A DNA stretch of 64,000 nt from Burkholderia anthina (GCF_902498995.1 NZ_CABVLY010000004.1:124001-188000); one strand, 5' to 3'; counted from the stretch's first letter, positions 52,121 through 60,702 are shown. The notes: generated from the letters alone by a model not told the origin. Made by a program: numbers and translations.

Positions 52121-53167
52121 ATGGCAAGAAGACGGCTGGCAGTGATCGGTGCGGGCGCAATCGGGCGGATGCACGTGGAGCGCGCACGCACGCATGCGCA
52201 GGTGGACGTGGTGGCGATCGCCGATCCATCGCCGGCGGCCGAGCAGTTCGCGCGTGCCGAGGGGCTGCGCTGGTTCGCCGATTACGCGACGATGCTCGAC
52301 GCGGTGCGCCCGGACGGCGCGATCGTCGCGACGCCGAATGCGACACACGTGGAGGTCGGCCTGGCATGCATCGCGCGCGGGGTGCCGGCGCTGATCGAAA
52401 AGCCGGTATCGGACAGCGTCGCAGCGGCGGCCGAACTGGGGCGCGCCGCACGCGAGGCCGGCGTGCCGCTGCTGGTCGGCCACCATCGCCGCCACAATCC
52501 GATCCTGCGGCGCGCGCGCGAGATCGTGCAGTCGGGGCGGCTCGGCAAACCCGTCGCGGCCAATGCGCTCGCGACGTTCTACAAGCCCAACGCGTATTTC
52601 GACGTCGAATGGCGCCGTCGCGCGGGCGGCGGCCCCGTGTTGATCAACCTGATTCACGACATCGACATCATGCGGTTCCTGCTCGGCGAGATCGTCGAGG
52701 TGCAGGCCCAGGCGTCCAATCGCGTGCGCGGCTTCGACGTCGAAGACACGGCCGCCGTGCTGCTGCGTTTCGACAGCGGCGCGCTCGGCACGCTGGCCGT
52801 GTCCGACTGCGCGGCCTCGCCGTGGAACTGGGATCTCGCGGCGGGCGAGGCCGCGCACTATCCGCGCCAGCAGGTGAACACGCATTTCCTGATCGGCACG
52901 GATGCCTCGCTTACGCTGCCGCAACTCGATCTGTGGGAATACCGCGGCGGGAAGGGCTGGCACGATCCGTTGACGGTCGAGCGCTGCACGCCGCATGGCG
53001 CCGATCCGTATCACGAGCAGTTGCGCCACTTCGCGGCGGTGATCGCCGGCGACGAAGCGCCGCTGTGTCCGGCCGACGACGCCGCGCGCACGCTCGCCGC
53101 GACGCTCGCCGTGCATCGCGCGGCCGCGACGCGCACGGGCGTGGCGCCCGCGGACGTCGCGGCGTAG
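52121..53167 (+). CDS. Gfo/Idh/MocA family NAD(P)-dependent oxidoreductase
   Basis: 348 residues from ATG 52121. NAD fold LAVIGAGAIGRMHVERARTH at the N-terminus. EKP appears in LIEKPVSDSVAAAAELGR and the catalytic His/Asp in NLIHDIDIMRFLLGE. Family members oxidise or reduce inositols, sugars and cyclic polyols. It is the only gene of its rightward unit and converges with the epimerase gene. A one-mismatch IclR-type site lies 100 bases upstream. It may oxidise a cyclic polyol or sugar-like intermediate of the regulon. Confidence 0.9.
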   Translation: MARRRLAVIGAGAIGRMHVERARTHAQVDVVAIADPSPAAEQFARAEGLRWFADYATMLDAVRPDGAIVATPNATHVEVGLACIARGVPALIEKPVSDSVAAAAELGRAAREAGVPLLVGHHRRHNPILRRAREIVQSGRLGKPVAANALATFYKPNAYFDVEWRRRAGGGPVLINLIHDIDIMRFLLGEIVEVQAQASNRVRGFDVEDTAAVLLRFDSGALGTLAVSDCAASPWNWDLAAGEAAHYPRQQVNTHFLIGTDASLTLPQLDLWEYRGGKGWHDPLTVERCTPHGADPYHEQLRHFAAVIAGDEAPLCPADDAARTLAATLAVHRAAATRTGVAPADVAA

Positions 53168-53175
53168 CCGCGCGG

Positions 53176-53204
53176 ACGGGCGCCGGCCTAGCGCTGGCGC
53201 CCGT
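53176..53204. terminator. hairpin between convergent Gfo/Idh and epimerase genes
   Basis: ACGGGCGCC (53176-53184) pairs with GGCGCCCGT (53196-53204) across an 11-base loop. It lies eight bases after the Gfo/Idh stop and overlaps the last codons of the epimerase gene. No T tract follows, so it may slow rather than end transcription. Confidence 0.4.
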
Positions 53205-54084
53205 AGAACGCCACCGTCTGCCGCAGGCCGTCGTCGAGTGCGGTGCGCGGCAGGCCGGGCAGCAGGCGCGCGAGCGCGGGGTCGTCGGGGAAGGCCGTCG
53301 CGATCGGTAGCGGCGGCCCGCCTGCATCAAGGTGTGCGCCCGGCACGATGGCCGCGATCCGCTCGATCAGCGTGTTCACCGGGGTGATCTCGCCCGCCAG
53401 CGTGAAGGCGTGCGCGCCGCCGATGTCGGCCAGCAGCGCGGCCTCGTAAGCGGCGGCGACGTCGTCGGCGAACACGAGGCCCGTCGTGCCGGTAAACGGA
53501 ATCGTGTAGCGCTCGCCGCGCGCGGCCGCCCGGCACGCCAGGCTCGGCCCCGCGCTCGATCCGGTCTCGCGCCCGGCGCCGTAGACCACCAGCGGACGAA
53601 AGCCCACGCTCGCGATCCCGTGGTCGTGCCAGTACGCGCGCGCCGATCCTTCGCACGCCAGCTTGAACGCACCGTAGTGGGTTTGCGGTAGCGGCACGGC
53701 GCCGTCGTCGGGGCCGAACACACCGGCGCTGCTCGCGTAGAGCACGCGTCGCAGCCCGGCCGCGCGGGCGGCCTCGAATACGTTCAGCGTACCGATCAGG
53801 TTGACCTGCGCGCCGCGCACGGGGTCGGCCGCGCAGTCCGTCGTGAGGATGCCCGCGAGATGGATCGCCGCGTCGCAGCCGTCGAATGCGCGCGCCGTGG
53901 CGGTCGCGTCGACGATGTCGCCGGTGCGCCACTGCACGGCCGCGGCCCGTTCGGGCGCGAGCGCCTCGACGAGGCGCGGGTTCGTGCGCACGTCGAAACT
54001 CACGCATTCCATGCCGCGCGCCAGCAGCCTCCTGATGATCCATGCGCCGAGAAAACCGCTGCCGCCCGTTACCAGTACTCGCAT
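53188..54084 (-). CDS. NAD-dependent epimerase/dehydratase family protein
   Basis: 298 residues from ATG 54084. Extended SDR: VTGGSGFLGAWIIRRLLARG at the N-terminus, CDAAIHLAGILTT, and the catalytic Tyr and Lys in HYGAFKLACEGSARAYW. It resembles UDP-glucose epimerase-like and uronate dehydrogenase-like proteins of the extended SDR class. It diverges from the FAD dehydrogenase gene at 54222 with a perfect IclR-type site between them. Substrate unknown; a sugar- or polyol-like compound is likely. Confidence 0.88.
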   Translation of the reverse strand: MRVLVTGGSGFLGAWIIRRLLARGMECVSFDVRTNPRLVEALAPERAAAVQWRTGDIVDATATARAFDGCDAAIHLAGILTTDCAADPVRGAQVNLIGTLNVFEAARAAGLRRVLYASSAGVFGPDDGAVPLPQTHYGAFKLACEGSARAYWHDHGIASVGFRPLVVYGAGRETGSSAGPSLACRAAARGERYTIPFTGTTGLVFADDVAAAYEAALLADIGGAHAFTLAGEITPVNTLIERIAAIVPGAHLDAGGPPLPIATAFPDDPALARLLPGLPRTALDDGLRQTVAFYGRQR

Positions 54085-54131
54085 TGCATTGCCTCCCTGT
54101 CGTCACAAAGTCTTTGCTAAACCCGATTTAA

Positions 54132-54164
54132 TGGAATAGTATTCCACTTCGAAAGAACATTCCA
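54132..54164. promoter_or_regulatory. IclR-type operator plus half site before the third KsdD-like gene
   Basis: TGGAATAGTATTCCA (54132-54146) is an exact match to TGGAAT-N3-ATTCCA, and an extra half site ATTCCA is at 54159-54164. It lies between the leftward epimerase gene (start 54084) and the rightward dehydrogenase gene (start 54222). Confidence 0.7.
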
Positions 54165-54221
54165 TATCGTCGCGATCGTGTTGCATCCGGCGCTGGAGAC
54201 ACTGAACGGGCAAGACTGAAC

Positions 54222-55967
54222 ATGAAGCGTGAACCGATACTCGATTGCGACGTGCTGGTGCTGGGCTCCGGCGCGGGCGGCCTCGCGGCGGCGGTCACGG
54301 CGGCCGCGCAGGGCTTGCGCGTGATCGTCGCCGAGAAGGAAGCCGTGTTCGGCGGCACGACCGCGTGGTCGGGCGGATGGATGTGGATCCCGCGCAATCC
54401 GCTCGCGACGCGGGCCGGCATTCGGGAGGACATCGCGGTGCCGCGCGCGTATCTGAAGAACGAGCTGGGCGCGCAGTTCGATGCGGCCAAGGCCGATGCG
54501 CTGCTCGAACGCGGCCCGGAGATGATCGAATTCTTCGAGCGGCATACGGCGCTGCGCTTCGTCGACGGCAACCGCATTCCCGACTTCCACACCACGCCGG
54601 GCGCTGGCACGGGCGGGCGCTCGGTTTGCGCGATGCCGTTCGACGGTCGCGAGCTGGGCCCGCTGATCGACCGGTTGCGCGAGCCGCTGTCGGTGACGAC
54701 GCTCAAGGGGATGGCGCTCGCGTCCGGCCAGGATCTCGCGCATTTCTATCGCGCGACGCGCTCGCCGAAGTCGGCGCTGCATGCCGGCCGCCGGCTGGCC
54801 GCGTTCGCGTGGCACATGCTGCGCTACGGGCGCTCGATGCATCTGGTCAACGGCAATGCGCTCGTCGCGCGCCTGCTGAAATCGGCCGTCGATCGCGGGG
54901 TCGACCTGCGCACGCATGCGAAGGCGATCGGCCTGCTGCGCGACGACGCGCGCGTGACCGGCGCGCGCGTGGCGATCGACGGCATCGTGCACGAGGTGCG
55001 CGCGGCGCGCGGCGTCGTGCTGGCTTGCGGCGGTTTCCCGCACGACCCGGCGCGGCGCGCGCAGACGTTCGCCTATACGCCGTCGGGCCGCGAACACTGG
55101 TCGGCGGCGCCGCTCAGCAATACCGGCGACGGGATCCGGCTCGGCGAATCGATCGGCGCGCATTTCGACCGGTCGCTCGATGCGCCGGCCGCGTGGGCGC
55201 CCGTTTCGCTGGTGCCGCAACCGGGCGGCGACGCCGTCGCGTTTCCGCACCTGATCGAACGCGCGAAGCCGGGCGTGATCGCGGTGACGCGCGCGGGCAG
55301 GCGCTTCGTGAACGAGGCATCGTCGTATCACGACTTCATTTCCGCGCTGCTCGACACGACGCCGGCCGGCGAAGAAGTGTGCGCGTGGCTCGTCTGCGAC
55401 CATCGCTTTCAGCGGCGCTACGGGCTCGGCTTCTCCAAGCCGTTTCCGTTTCCGACCGGCCCGTACCGGCGCTCGGGCTATCTGAAGCGCGGCGCGACGC
55501 TCGATGCGCTCGCGCGCGAATGCGGCATCGACGCGGCCGCGTTGGCGGACACGGTATCCGCGTACAACCAGTATGCGAAGCAGGGCAGCGATCCGGCGTT
55601 TCACAAGGGCTCGACGCCGTACAACCGCGTGCAGGGCGATGCCGACCGGCAGCCGAACCCGTGTCTCGCGCCGATCGACGCGGGGCCGTTCTACGCGGTG
55701 AAGCTGTTGCCCGGCAGCCTCGGCACGTTCGCGGGCCTGGCCACCGACCGCGATGCGCGCGCGCTCGACGTCGCCGGCCGGGCGATCGCCGGCCTCTACG
55801 CGGTCGGCAACGATGCGGCCAGCATGATGGGTGGCTGCTATCCCAGCGGCGGCATCACACTCGGCCCGGCGATGACGTTCGGTTATCTCGCCGGCCTTTC
55901 TCTCGCCGACGCCGCGCCCGAACCCGCGCGTGCCGGCATCGATTCATCCTCGAGGACAATGCAATGA
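54222..55967 (+). CDS. KsdD-like FAD-dependent dehydrogenase, coupled to a NIPSNAP gene
   Basis: 581 residues from ATG 54222. FAD fold LVLGSGAGGLAAAVTAAAQG near residue 12, then AVFGGTTAWSGGWMWIPRNP. SYHDFISALLD lies in the substrate domain and GLYAVGNDAASMMGGCYPSG, then GITLGPAMTFGY at the C-terminus. It is closest within the window to the protein at 37563. Its TGA overlaps the ATG of the NIPSNAP gene as ATGA, so the two are translationally coupled. It probably introduces a double bond next to a ring ketone (family inference). Confidence 0.88.
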   Translation: MKREPILDCDVLVLGSGAGGLAAAVTAAAQGLRVIVAEKEAVFGGTTAWSGGWMWIPRNPLATRAGIREDIAVPRAYLKNELGAQFDAAKADALLERGPEMIEFFERHTALRFVDGNRIPDFHTTPGAGTGGRSVCAMPFDGRELGPLIDRLREPLSVTTLKGMALASGQDLAHFYRATRSPKSALHAGRRLAAFAWHMLRYGRSMHLVNGNALVARLLKSAVDRGVDLRTHAKAIGLLRDDARVTGARVAIDGIVHEVRAARGVVLACGGFPHDPARRAQTFAYTPSGREHWSAAPLSNTGDGIRLGESIGAHFDRSLDAPAAWAPVSLVPQPGGDAVAFPHLIERAKPGVIAVTRAGRRFVNEASSYHDFISALLDTTPAGEEVCAWLVCDHRFQRRYGLGFSKPFPFPTGPYRRSGYLKRGATLDALARECGIDAAALADTVSAYNQYAKQGSDPAFHKGSTPYNRVQGDADRQPNPCLAPIDAGPFYAVKLLPGSLGTFAGLATDRDARALDVAGRAIAGLYAVGNDAASMMGGCYPSGGITLGPAMTFGYLAGLSLADAAPEPARAGIDSSSRTMQ

Positions 55968-56575
55968 CACTGTATGACGTGGTGACGCTCACGGTGAAGA
56001 TCGGCGCGAACGCGCAGGTCTTCGAAGGGATTCAGGCCAGCGGCGATCCGCAGGGCGGCAAGCTGCTCGGCGCGTGGTACTCGGACATCGGCACGCTCGG
56101 CCAGGTGCTGGTGCTGCGCGGCTACGAATCGGAGGCCGCGCTCGTCGCCGAGCGCAAGCGGATGCTGCTCGAAGGCAATCCGTTCGGCTGCGGCGAATCC
56201 ATCATCGACGTGAAGACGGCCAGCTATGCGCTGTTCCCGTTCCTGCCGCCGATCGAGCCGGCCGTGCACGGCGGCATCTACGAGATGCGCGTGTACGGCA
56301 CGAAGCTCGGCAGCCTGCAGCATACGATCGACGTGTGGGAACAGGCGGTGCCGGCGCGCACCCGGCGCTCGCCGCTGGTCGGCGCGATGTATGCGCTCGA
56401 CGGCGACACGCCGCGGTTCCTGAACATCTGGCCGTATGCGAGCGTGGACGAGCGTTCGCGCATTCGCGCCGAAGCGGTCAAGGACGGCATCTGGCCGCCG
56501 AAGGGCGGCCCGGCCCATCTCACGACCATGGAATCGACGATCTGCGTGCCCGCGCCGTTCTCGCCGTTGCGCTGA
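55964..56575 (+). CDS. two-domain NIPSNAP family protein
   Basis: 203 residues; ATG 55964 overlaps the previous stop. Two NIPSNAP-like repeats: one from about residue 1 to 95 (YDVVTLTVKIGANAQVFEGI, LGQVLVLRGYESEAALVAER) and one from about 105 to 200 (HGGIYEMRVYGTKLGSLQHT, then FLNIWPYASVDERSRIRAEA). The protein at 39353 has one such domain and also follows a KsdD-like gene. The tandem form would make a pseudo-dimeric barrel in a single chain. Function is unknown; it may bind or process the dehydrogenase product. Confidence 0.87.
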   Translation: MTLYDVVTLTVKIGANAQVFEGIQASGDPQGGKLLGAWYSDIGTLGQVLVLRGYESEAALVAERKRMLLEGNPFGCGESIIDVKTASYALFPFLPPIEPAVHGGIYEMRVYGTKLGSLQHTIDVWEQAVPARTRRSPLVGAMYALDGDTPRFLNIWPYASVDERSRIRAEAVKDGIWPPKGGPAHLTTMESTICVPAPFSPLR

Positions 56576-56614
56576 ACCTGCCGTGTGTTGCGCCATGACG
56601 CTCAAGGAGACGAT

Positions 56615-57448
56615 ATGACCCAGCCTCAACCCCGCGCGCTGTCGCTGTCGGCGCTGACCGTGCTCGAACTGAGTCCGCCGCAGATGGTGCAATGCGCCGT
56701 CGACGCGGGCTACGACTATGTCGGCTTGCGACTGCTGCCGGCCACCGACACCGAGGTGCGCCACGAGATCGTCGGCGATACGCGGCTCAAGCGCGAAACG
56801 CTCGCGGTTCTGCGCGATACGGGCATGCGCGTGCTCGACGTCGAGATCGTGCGGCTGAAACCCGAGACCGACGTGACGCATTACCTGCCGATGCTCGAAA
56901 CGGCGGCGGAACTCGGTGCGCGCTACGTCCTCGTGGCCGGCAACGATCCCGACGAAGCGTGCACCGTCGACCGGTTCGGCCGGCTGTGCGACCTGGCCGC
57001 GCCGCTCGGCCTGTCGCCGTCGTTGGAGCCGATGCCGTGGACCGACGTGAAGGACATCGGCGCCGGGGCGCGCATCGTCGACGCGTGCGGCCGGCGCAAC
57101 ACCGGGCTGATCGTCGACCCGATCCACTTCGATCGTGTCGGCTCGTCGCTCGACGCGTTGCGGGCGTTGCCGCACGCGTACTTCGGCTACGTGCAGTTCT
57201 GCGATGCGCCGGCCGAGCGGCCGACCGACGTCGACACGCTGCTGTTCCAGGCACGCTGCGCGCGGATGGTGCCGGGCGAAGGCGGGCTCGATCTCGCGGG
57301 CCTCCTGCGCGCGCTGCCCGCCCACTTGCCGGTGAGCGTCGAGGTGCCGAACGAAGCGTGGGCGAAGACGACGCCCGCCGTCGAGCGGGCGCGCCGCCTG
57401 CGCGAAGCCACCGTTGCCGTAATCGACGCGGCGGCCGTGCCGGCCTGA
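56615..57448 (+). CDS. sugar phosphate isomerase/epimerase family TIM-barrel protein (AP-endonuclease-2 fold)
   Basis: 277 residues from ATG 56615 with AAGGAGAC upstream. The fold is indicated by LSALTVLELSPPQMVQCAVD, YDYVGLRLLPAT, and metal-site segments GLSPSLEPMPWTDVKDIG, LIVDPIHFDRVGSS, FGYVQFCDAPAE and VSVEVPNEAW. The group includes 3-dehydroshikimate dehydratases, inosose dehydratases and ketose epimerases. It lies between the NIPSNAP gene and the AAHS carrier. With the AroE-like protein in the same regulon, a dehydratase role on a cyclic keto acid or inosose-like compound is attractive but unproven. Confidence 0.85.
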   Translation: MTQPQPRALSLSALTVLELSPPQMVQCAVDAGYDYVGLRLLPATDTEVRHEIVGDTRLKRETLAVLRDTGMRVLDVEIVRLKPETDVTHYLPMLETAAELGARYVLVAGNDPDEACTVDRFGRLCDLAAPLGLSPSLEPMPWTDVKDIGAGARIVDACGRRNTGLIVDPIHFDRVGSSLDALRALPHAYFGYVQFCDAPAERPTDVDTLLFQARCARMVPGEGGLDLAGLLRALPAHLPVSVEVPNEAWAKTTPAVERARRLREATVAVIDAAAVPA

Positions 57449-57563
57449 GCACGCGTCGGCCGCCTGCGCGGCCCAACGGGCCCGATCGGCGCCGGGCATC
57501 GTGCCGGCGCGCGGATCGGGCATTCGACACGACGACAAGAACAACATTTCCGGAGACATCCGC

Positions 57564-58970
57564 ATGACTTCCTCGCAGACGGCCCGCAAGCCGAAGCAGA
57601 CCATTCAGGATCGCGAATCGAAAGATGCGCGCTCGCTCGACGTTCAACAGTTTCTCGATACGCGGCCGGTGGGCGCATTCCAGTGGCTCGTGCTGCTGTT
57701 GTGCATGCTGATCGTGATGCTCGACGGGCTCGACACGGTGATGATCGGCTTCATCGCGCCGTCGATTTCCAGCGCGTGGTCGATTCCGCGCGACGCGCTG
57801 GGCCCGGTGATGAGCGGCGGCCTGCTCGGTCTCGCGTTCGGCGCGCTCACGGCCGGCCCGATGTCCGACCGCTTCGGCCGCAAGACGGTGATGGTCAGCG
57901 CGGTGCTGTGCTTCGGCGTGTGGAGCATCGCGTCGGCGTTTGCGACCGGCGTGGTGTCGCTGACGGTGCTGCGCTTTCTGACCGGCATCGGCCTGGGCGC
58001 GTCGATGCCGAACGCGGCCACGCTGATGGCCGAATATGCGCCGCCGCGGCGGCGCGCGCTGATGGTGACGGCCGTGTTCTGCGGCTTCACCTTCGGTGCG
58101 GCAGGCGGCGGCTTCGTGAGCGCGTGGCTGATCGAAACGTGGGGCTGGCATTCGGTTCTGCTGCTCGGCGGCGTGCTGCCGATCGCGTACGTGCCCATCC
58201 TCGTCAAATGGCTGCCGGAATCCGCGCGCTATCTCGCGCTCTCGGAGCAGCGCCGCGTACGGCTCATCGGCGTGCTGAACCGCGTGCAGCGCGGCGTTGC
58301 CGACGCGCGCACGCGCTTCGTGTCGGCCGAGCCGGTGCGCGAGGCGCGCAGCCCCGTCCGCGCGATTCTGTCGCGCGAACATGCGTTCGGCACGGTGATG
58401 CTGTGGATCTGCTACTTCGCGGGCTTGCTGACCGTGTATCTGCTCGGCAACTGGCTGCCGACGCTGATCCGCGGGCTCGGGTTTTCGCTGGCCGAGGCCG
58501 CGATCGTCGGCGCGCTGTTCCAGGCGGGCGGCACGGTCGGCTCGCTGCTGATCGGCTGGCAGATGGACCGCTTCAATCCGCACGCCGCGCTCGGCGCGAC
58601 CGTGCTCGCCGGCGGCGCGCTGGCCTGGTACATGGGCGTGTCGGCCCATCCGTTCACGGTGATCTGCGTGCTGGCGTTCGGCATCGGCTACTGCATGAAC
58701 GGGTCGAATACGGGCTTCTGCGCGCTGGCGGCCGGCTCCTATCCGACCGAAATGCGGGCCACCGGGACCAGTTGGATGCTCGGCGTCGGCCGCTTCGGCG
58801 GCATTGCGGGTGCGATGCTGGGCGCGGCCATGCTCCATGCGAACTGGAGCTTCGGCCAGGTCTTCGCGGCGCTTGCGGTGCCGGCGGCCGTGGGCGGCGC
58901 GGCGGTGCTGCTCAAGGGCGCGCGCCATCGCGGCACGTTCGTGGCCGTGAGCGGGGCGGTCGGCCATTGA
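57564..58970 (+). CDS. MFS transporter, aromatic acid:H+ symporter (AAHS/PcaK-like)
   Basis: 468 residues from ATG 57564 with CCGGAGAC upstream. Twelve transmembrane helices. LDVQQFLDTRPVGAFQW, then VMLDGLDTVMIGFIAPSI gives the AAHS motif, and PMSDRFGRKTVMVSA the loop 2-3 motif. RFLTGIGLGASMPNAATLMA is shared almost word for word with the carrier at 40593. It ends the FAD/NIPSNAP/TIM-barrel unit. Expected substrates are aromatic or hydroaromatic carboxylates. Confidence 0.92.
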   Translation: MTSSQTARKPKQTIQDRESKDARSLDVQQFLDTRPVGAFQWLVLLLCMLIVMLDGLDTVMIGFIAPSISSAWSIPRDALGPVMSGGLLGLAFGALTAGPMSDRFGRKTVMVSAVLCFGVWSIASAFATGVVSLTVLRFLTGIGLGASMPNAATLMAEYAPPRRRALMVTAVFCGFTFGAAGGGFVSAWLIETWGWHSVLLLGGVLPIAYVPILVKWLPESARYLALSEQRRVRLIGVLNRVQRGVADARTRFVSAEPVREARSPVRAILSREHAFGTVMLWICYFAGLLTVYLLGNWLPTLIRGLGFSLAEAAIVGALFQAGGTVGSLLIGWQMDRFNPHAALGATVLAGGALAWYMGVSAHPFTVICVLAFGIGYCMNGSNTGFCALAAGSYPTEMRATGTSWMLGVGRFGGIAGAMLGAAMLHANWSFGQVFAALAVPAAVGGAAVLLKGARHRGTFVAVSGAVGH

Positions 58971-59021
58971 CGGCGGGCGCGGCGTTGCGGCCGCGGTCGC
59001 GGCGCCGCGCAAATTCGCTTG

Positions 59022-59038
59022 AATTCCAGTATGGAATT
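59022..59038. promoter_or_regulatory. palindrome before the IclR gene, with half sites reversed
   Basis: AATTCCAGTATGGAATT (59022-59038) is a perfect palindrome around GTA. It uses the same half site as the other IclR-type sites, but in the opposite order (ATTCCA then TGGAAT). It lies 41 bases before the IclR start at 59080 and probably mediates autoregulation. Confidence 0.6.
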
Positions 59039-59079
59039 GTGTTCTTATTTGACATTCACCATACGGACGAGAAGGCGCC

Positions 59080-59946
59080 ATGGCAGGAAATCTCGAGCGT
59101 GCGCTCGCAGTGCTGGAATTGCTGGCAAAGAACGGCGGCCGCATGCAGTTGGCCACCATTGCCGATACGCTGAACATTCCCCGCAGCGGCACGCATCGTC
59201 TGCTGTCGATGCTGATCGACGAAGGGTTCGTGCGTCAGGACGAAGAGCACGGCGAGTACATGCTGGCGCTGAAGCTGGTGTCGCTCGCGCTGATCTACCT
59301 GTCGACGAGCGGGGTGTTCGACATTTCCCAGCCGGTGCTCGATCGCCTGGCCGAGTCGTCCGGCGAACTGGCGCGGCTCGGTGTGGTCGAGGACGATCAC
59401 ATCACGTTCGTCGGCAAGGCGCAGGGTGCGAAATCCGGCCTGCGTTACGACCCGGACATGGGCAGCCAGCCGCCGCTGCATTGCACCGCGAGCGGCCAGG
59501 CTTGGCTCGCGACGCTGCCCGACGAGCGCGCGATCGAGCTGGTGTCGAAGCAGGGCGGGCTCAGCGCGAAGGCGCAGAACGTGCCGCGCGCGCCGAAGAC
59601 GATCCAGCAGTTCCTGAAGGACCTGAACGGCGCGCGCGCGCGCGGCTACGGCGTGGCGATCGAGACTTACGAGATCGGCATGACGTCGCTTGCCGCGGCG
59701 GTGCGCAACCCGGTCACGGGCGAAGTGGTCGGTATCGTGAGTCTGGCCGGCCCTACGAGCCGCCTGCCGGAATCCCGGCTCAAGGAACTCGCGCCGTTGC
59801 TGCTCGAAGCCGCGTCGGACATGAGCGCGGCCACGCTCGGTTCTCCTTGGTTCAAACATGCGGGCGCGGGCAGCGTGCCGGAGAAGCTGGAACCGGAACC
59901 GGCGAGTGCGCCGAAAACGCCGACGCGCAAGCGAGCGGCGAAGTAG
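59080..59946 (+). CDS. IclR family transcriptional regulator
   Basis: 288 residues. Winged helix residues 1-65 (LERALAVLELLAKNGGRMQL, DTLNIPRSGTHRLLSMLIDE). The effector domain includes SQPPLHCTASGQAWLATLPD, the IclR signature, and GYGVAIETYEIGMTSLAAAV. A basic, Pro/Ala-rich tail of about 25 residues follows. It is the only IclR gene in this region and is the likely partner of the TGGAAT-N3-ATTCCA sites at 44774, 44802, 52006 and 54132, and of the variant at 59022. IclR proteins of this type commonly act with aromatic or hydroaromatic acids such as PcaR/PobR/QuiR ligands. Confidence 0.9.
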   Translation: MAGNLERALAVLELLAKNGGRMQLATIADTLNIPRSGTHRLLSMLIDEGFVRQDEEHGEYMLALKLVSLALIYLSTSGVFDISQPVLDRLAESSGELARLGVVEDDHITFVGKAQGAKSGLRYDPDMGSQPPLHCTASGQAWLATLPDERAIELVSKQGGLSAKAQNVPRAPKTIQQFLKDLNGARARGYGVAIETYEIGMTSLAAAVRNPVTGEVVGIVSLAGPTSRLPESRLKELAPLLLEAASDMSAATLGSPWFKHAGAGSVPEKLEPEPASAPKTPTRKRAAK

Positions 59947-60115
59947 CAACGACGCGCACGGCGGTATCGAAACGCTCGTTTCGTCAGAGGGCGACGCGGC
60001 CGACGTGTCGCCGATCATCCGCATGCGCAGGTCGTTCGACGTACCGGGCCACCGGTGCGTCGGTACGAGATTCTCTAGCGCCGCATTTCTTCCGCCATTG
60101 AGCGCCGCGGCCGCT

Positions 60116-60667
60116 TCAGGCCGGGCGCGTCATCTCGAGCAGTTCGTCGATGAATGCCGCTCGTTGCCCGGGATTGAGCGGACGCAATCCGCACACCTCA
60201 TCGAACCACAGGCCTTCCACGGCGAAGCGGATGATGTGCGCGGTCCGCTCCGGCAGTTGGTCGCGGCCCAGCAATTCCGCCCAGCGCGCAGCATGGCTCG
60301 CATAGACGGGCAGCAGGCTCGGCTCGAGCAACAGGCTTCCGATCACGGCCGACAGGCTTTTCCCCTCCAGCGCCTGCTCGGAACTGGCGATGATGTACGC
60401 ACGCGTCCATGCACCGGGCTGTCCGTCGGCAAGCGCGGCATCCGTGACGGCCTGCTCGAACGTCGACGCTTCGAAGTGCAACAGGCCGGCCAGAAGCTCC
60501 GACTTGTTCGCGAAATGGTAGAGCAGCCCGCCTTTGCTGACGCCGGCAACCGCCGCCGCTTCGGCTAGGGTAAGTCCCAGGATGCCCTTGTCCTGGAGAA
60601 TTTTTCGAGAAGCTTCGAATATTTTTCTCTTGGTTTCGCCAATGTCGCTATCGATGTTCTCTTTCAT
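60116..60667 (-). CDS. TetR family transcriptional regulator
   Basis: 183 residues from ATG 60667. HTH at residues from about 12 to 58 (IFEASRKILQDKGILGLTLA, then GVSKGGLLYHFANKSEL). The C-terminal region WFDEVCGLRPLNPGQRAAF matches the TetR_C group with about 120-residue ligand domains. It diverges from the esterase/permease operon. An exact 15-base sequence occurs twice between the genes, at 60703 and 60763, as expected for its operators. Confidence 0.9.
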   Translation of the reverse strand: MKENIDSDIGETKRKIFEASRKILQDKGILGLTLAEAAAVAGVSKGGLLYHFANKSELLAGLLHFEASTFEQAVTDAALADGQPGAWTRAYIIASSEQALEGKSLSAVIGSLLLEPSLLPVYASHAARWAELLGRDQLPERTAHIIRFAVEGLWFDEVCGLRPLNPGQRAAFIDELLEMTRPA

Positions 60668-60702
60668 TGGGTTCCTGTGGGATCGACTACCGAAATCGTC
60701 CA

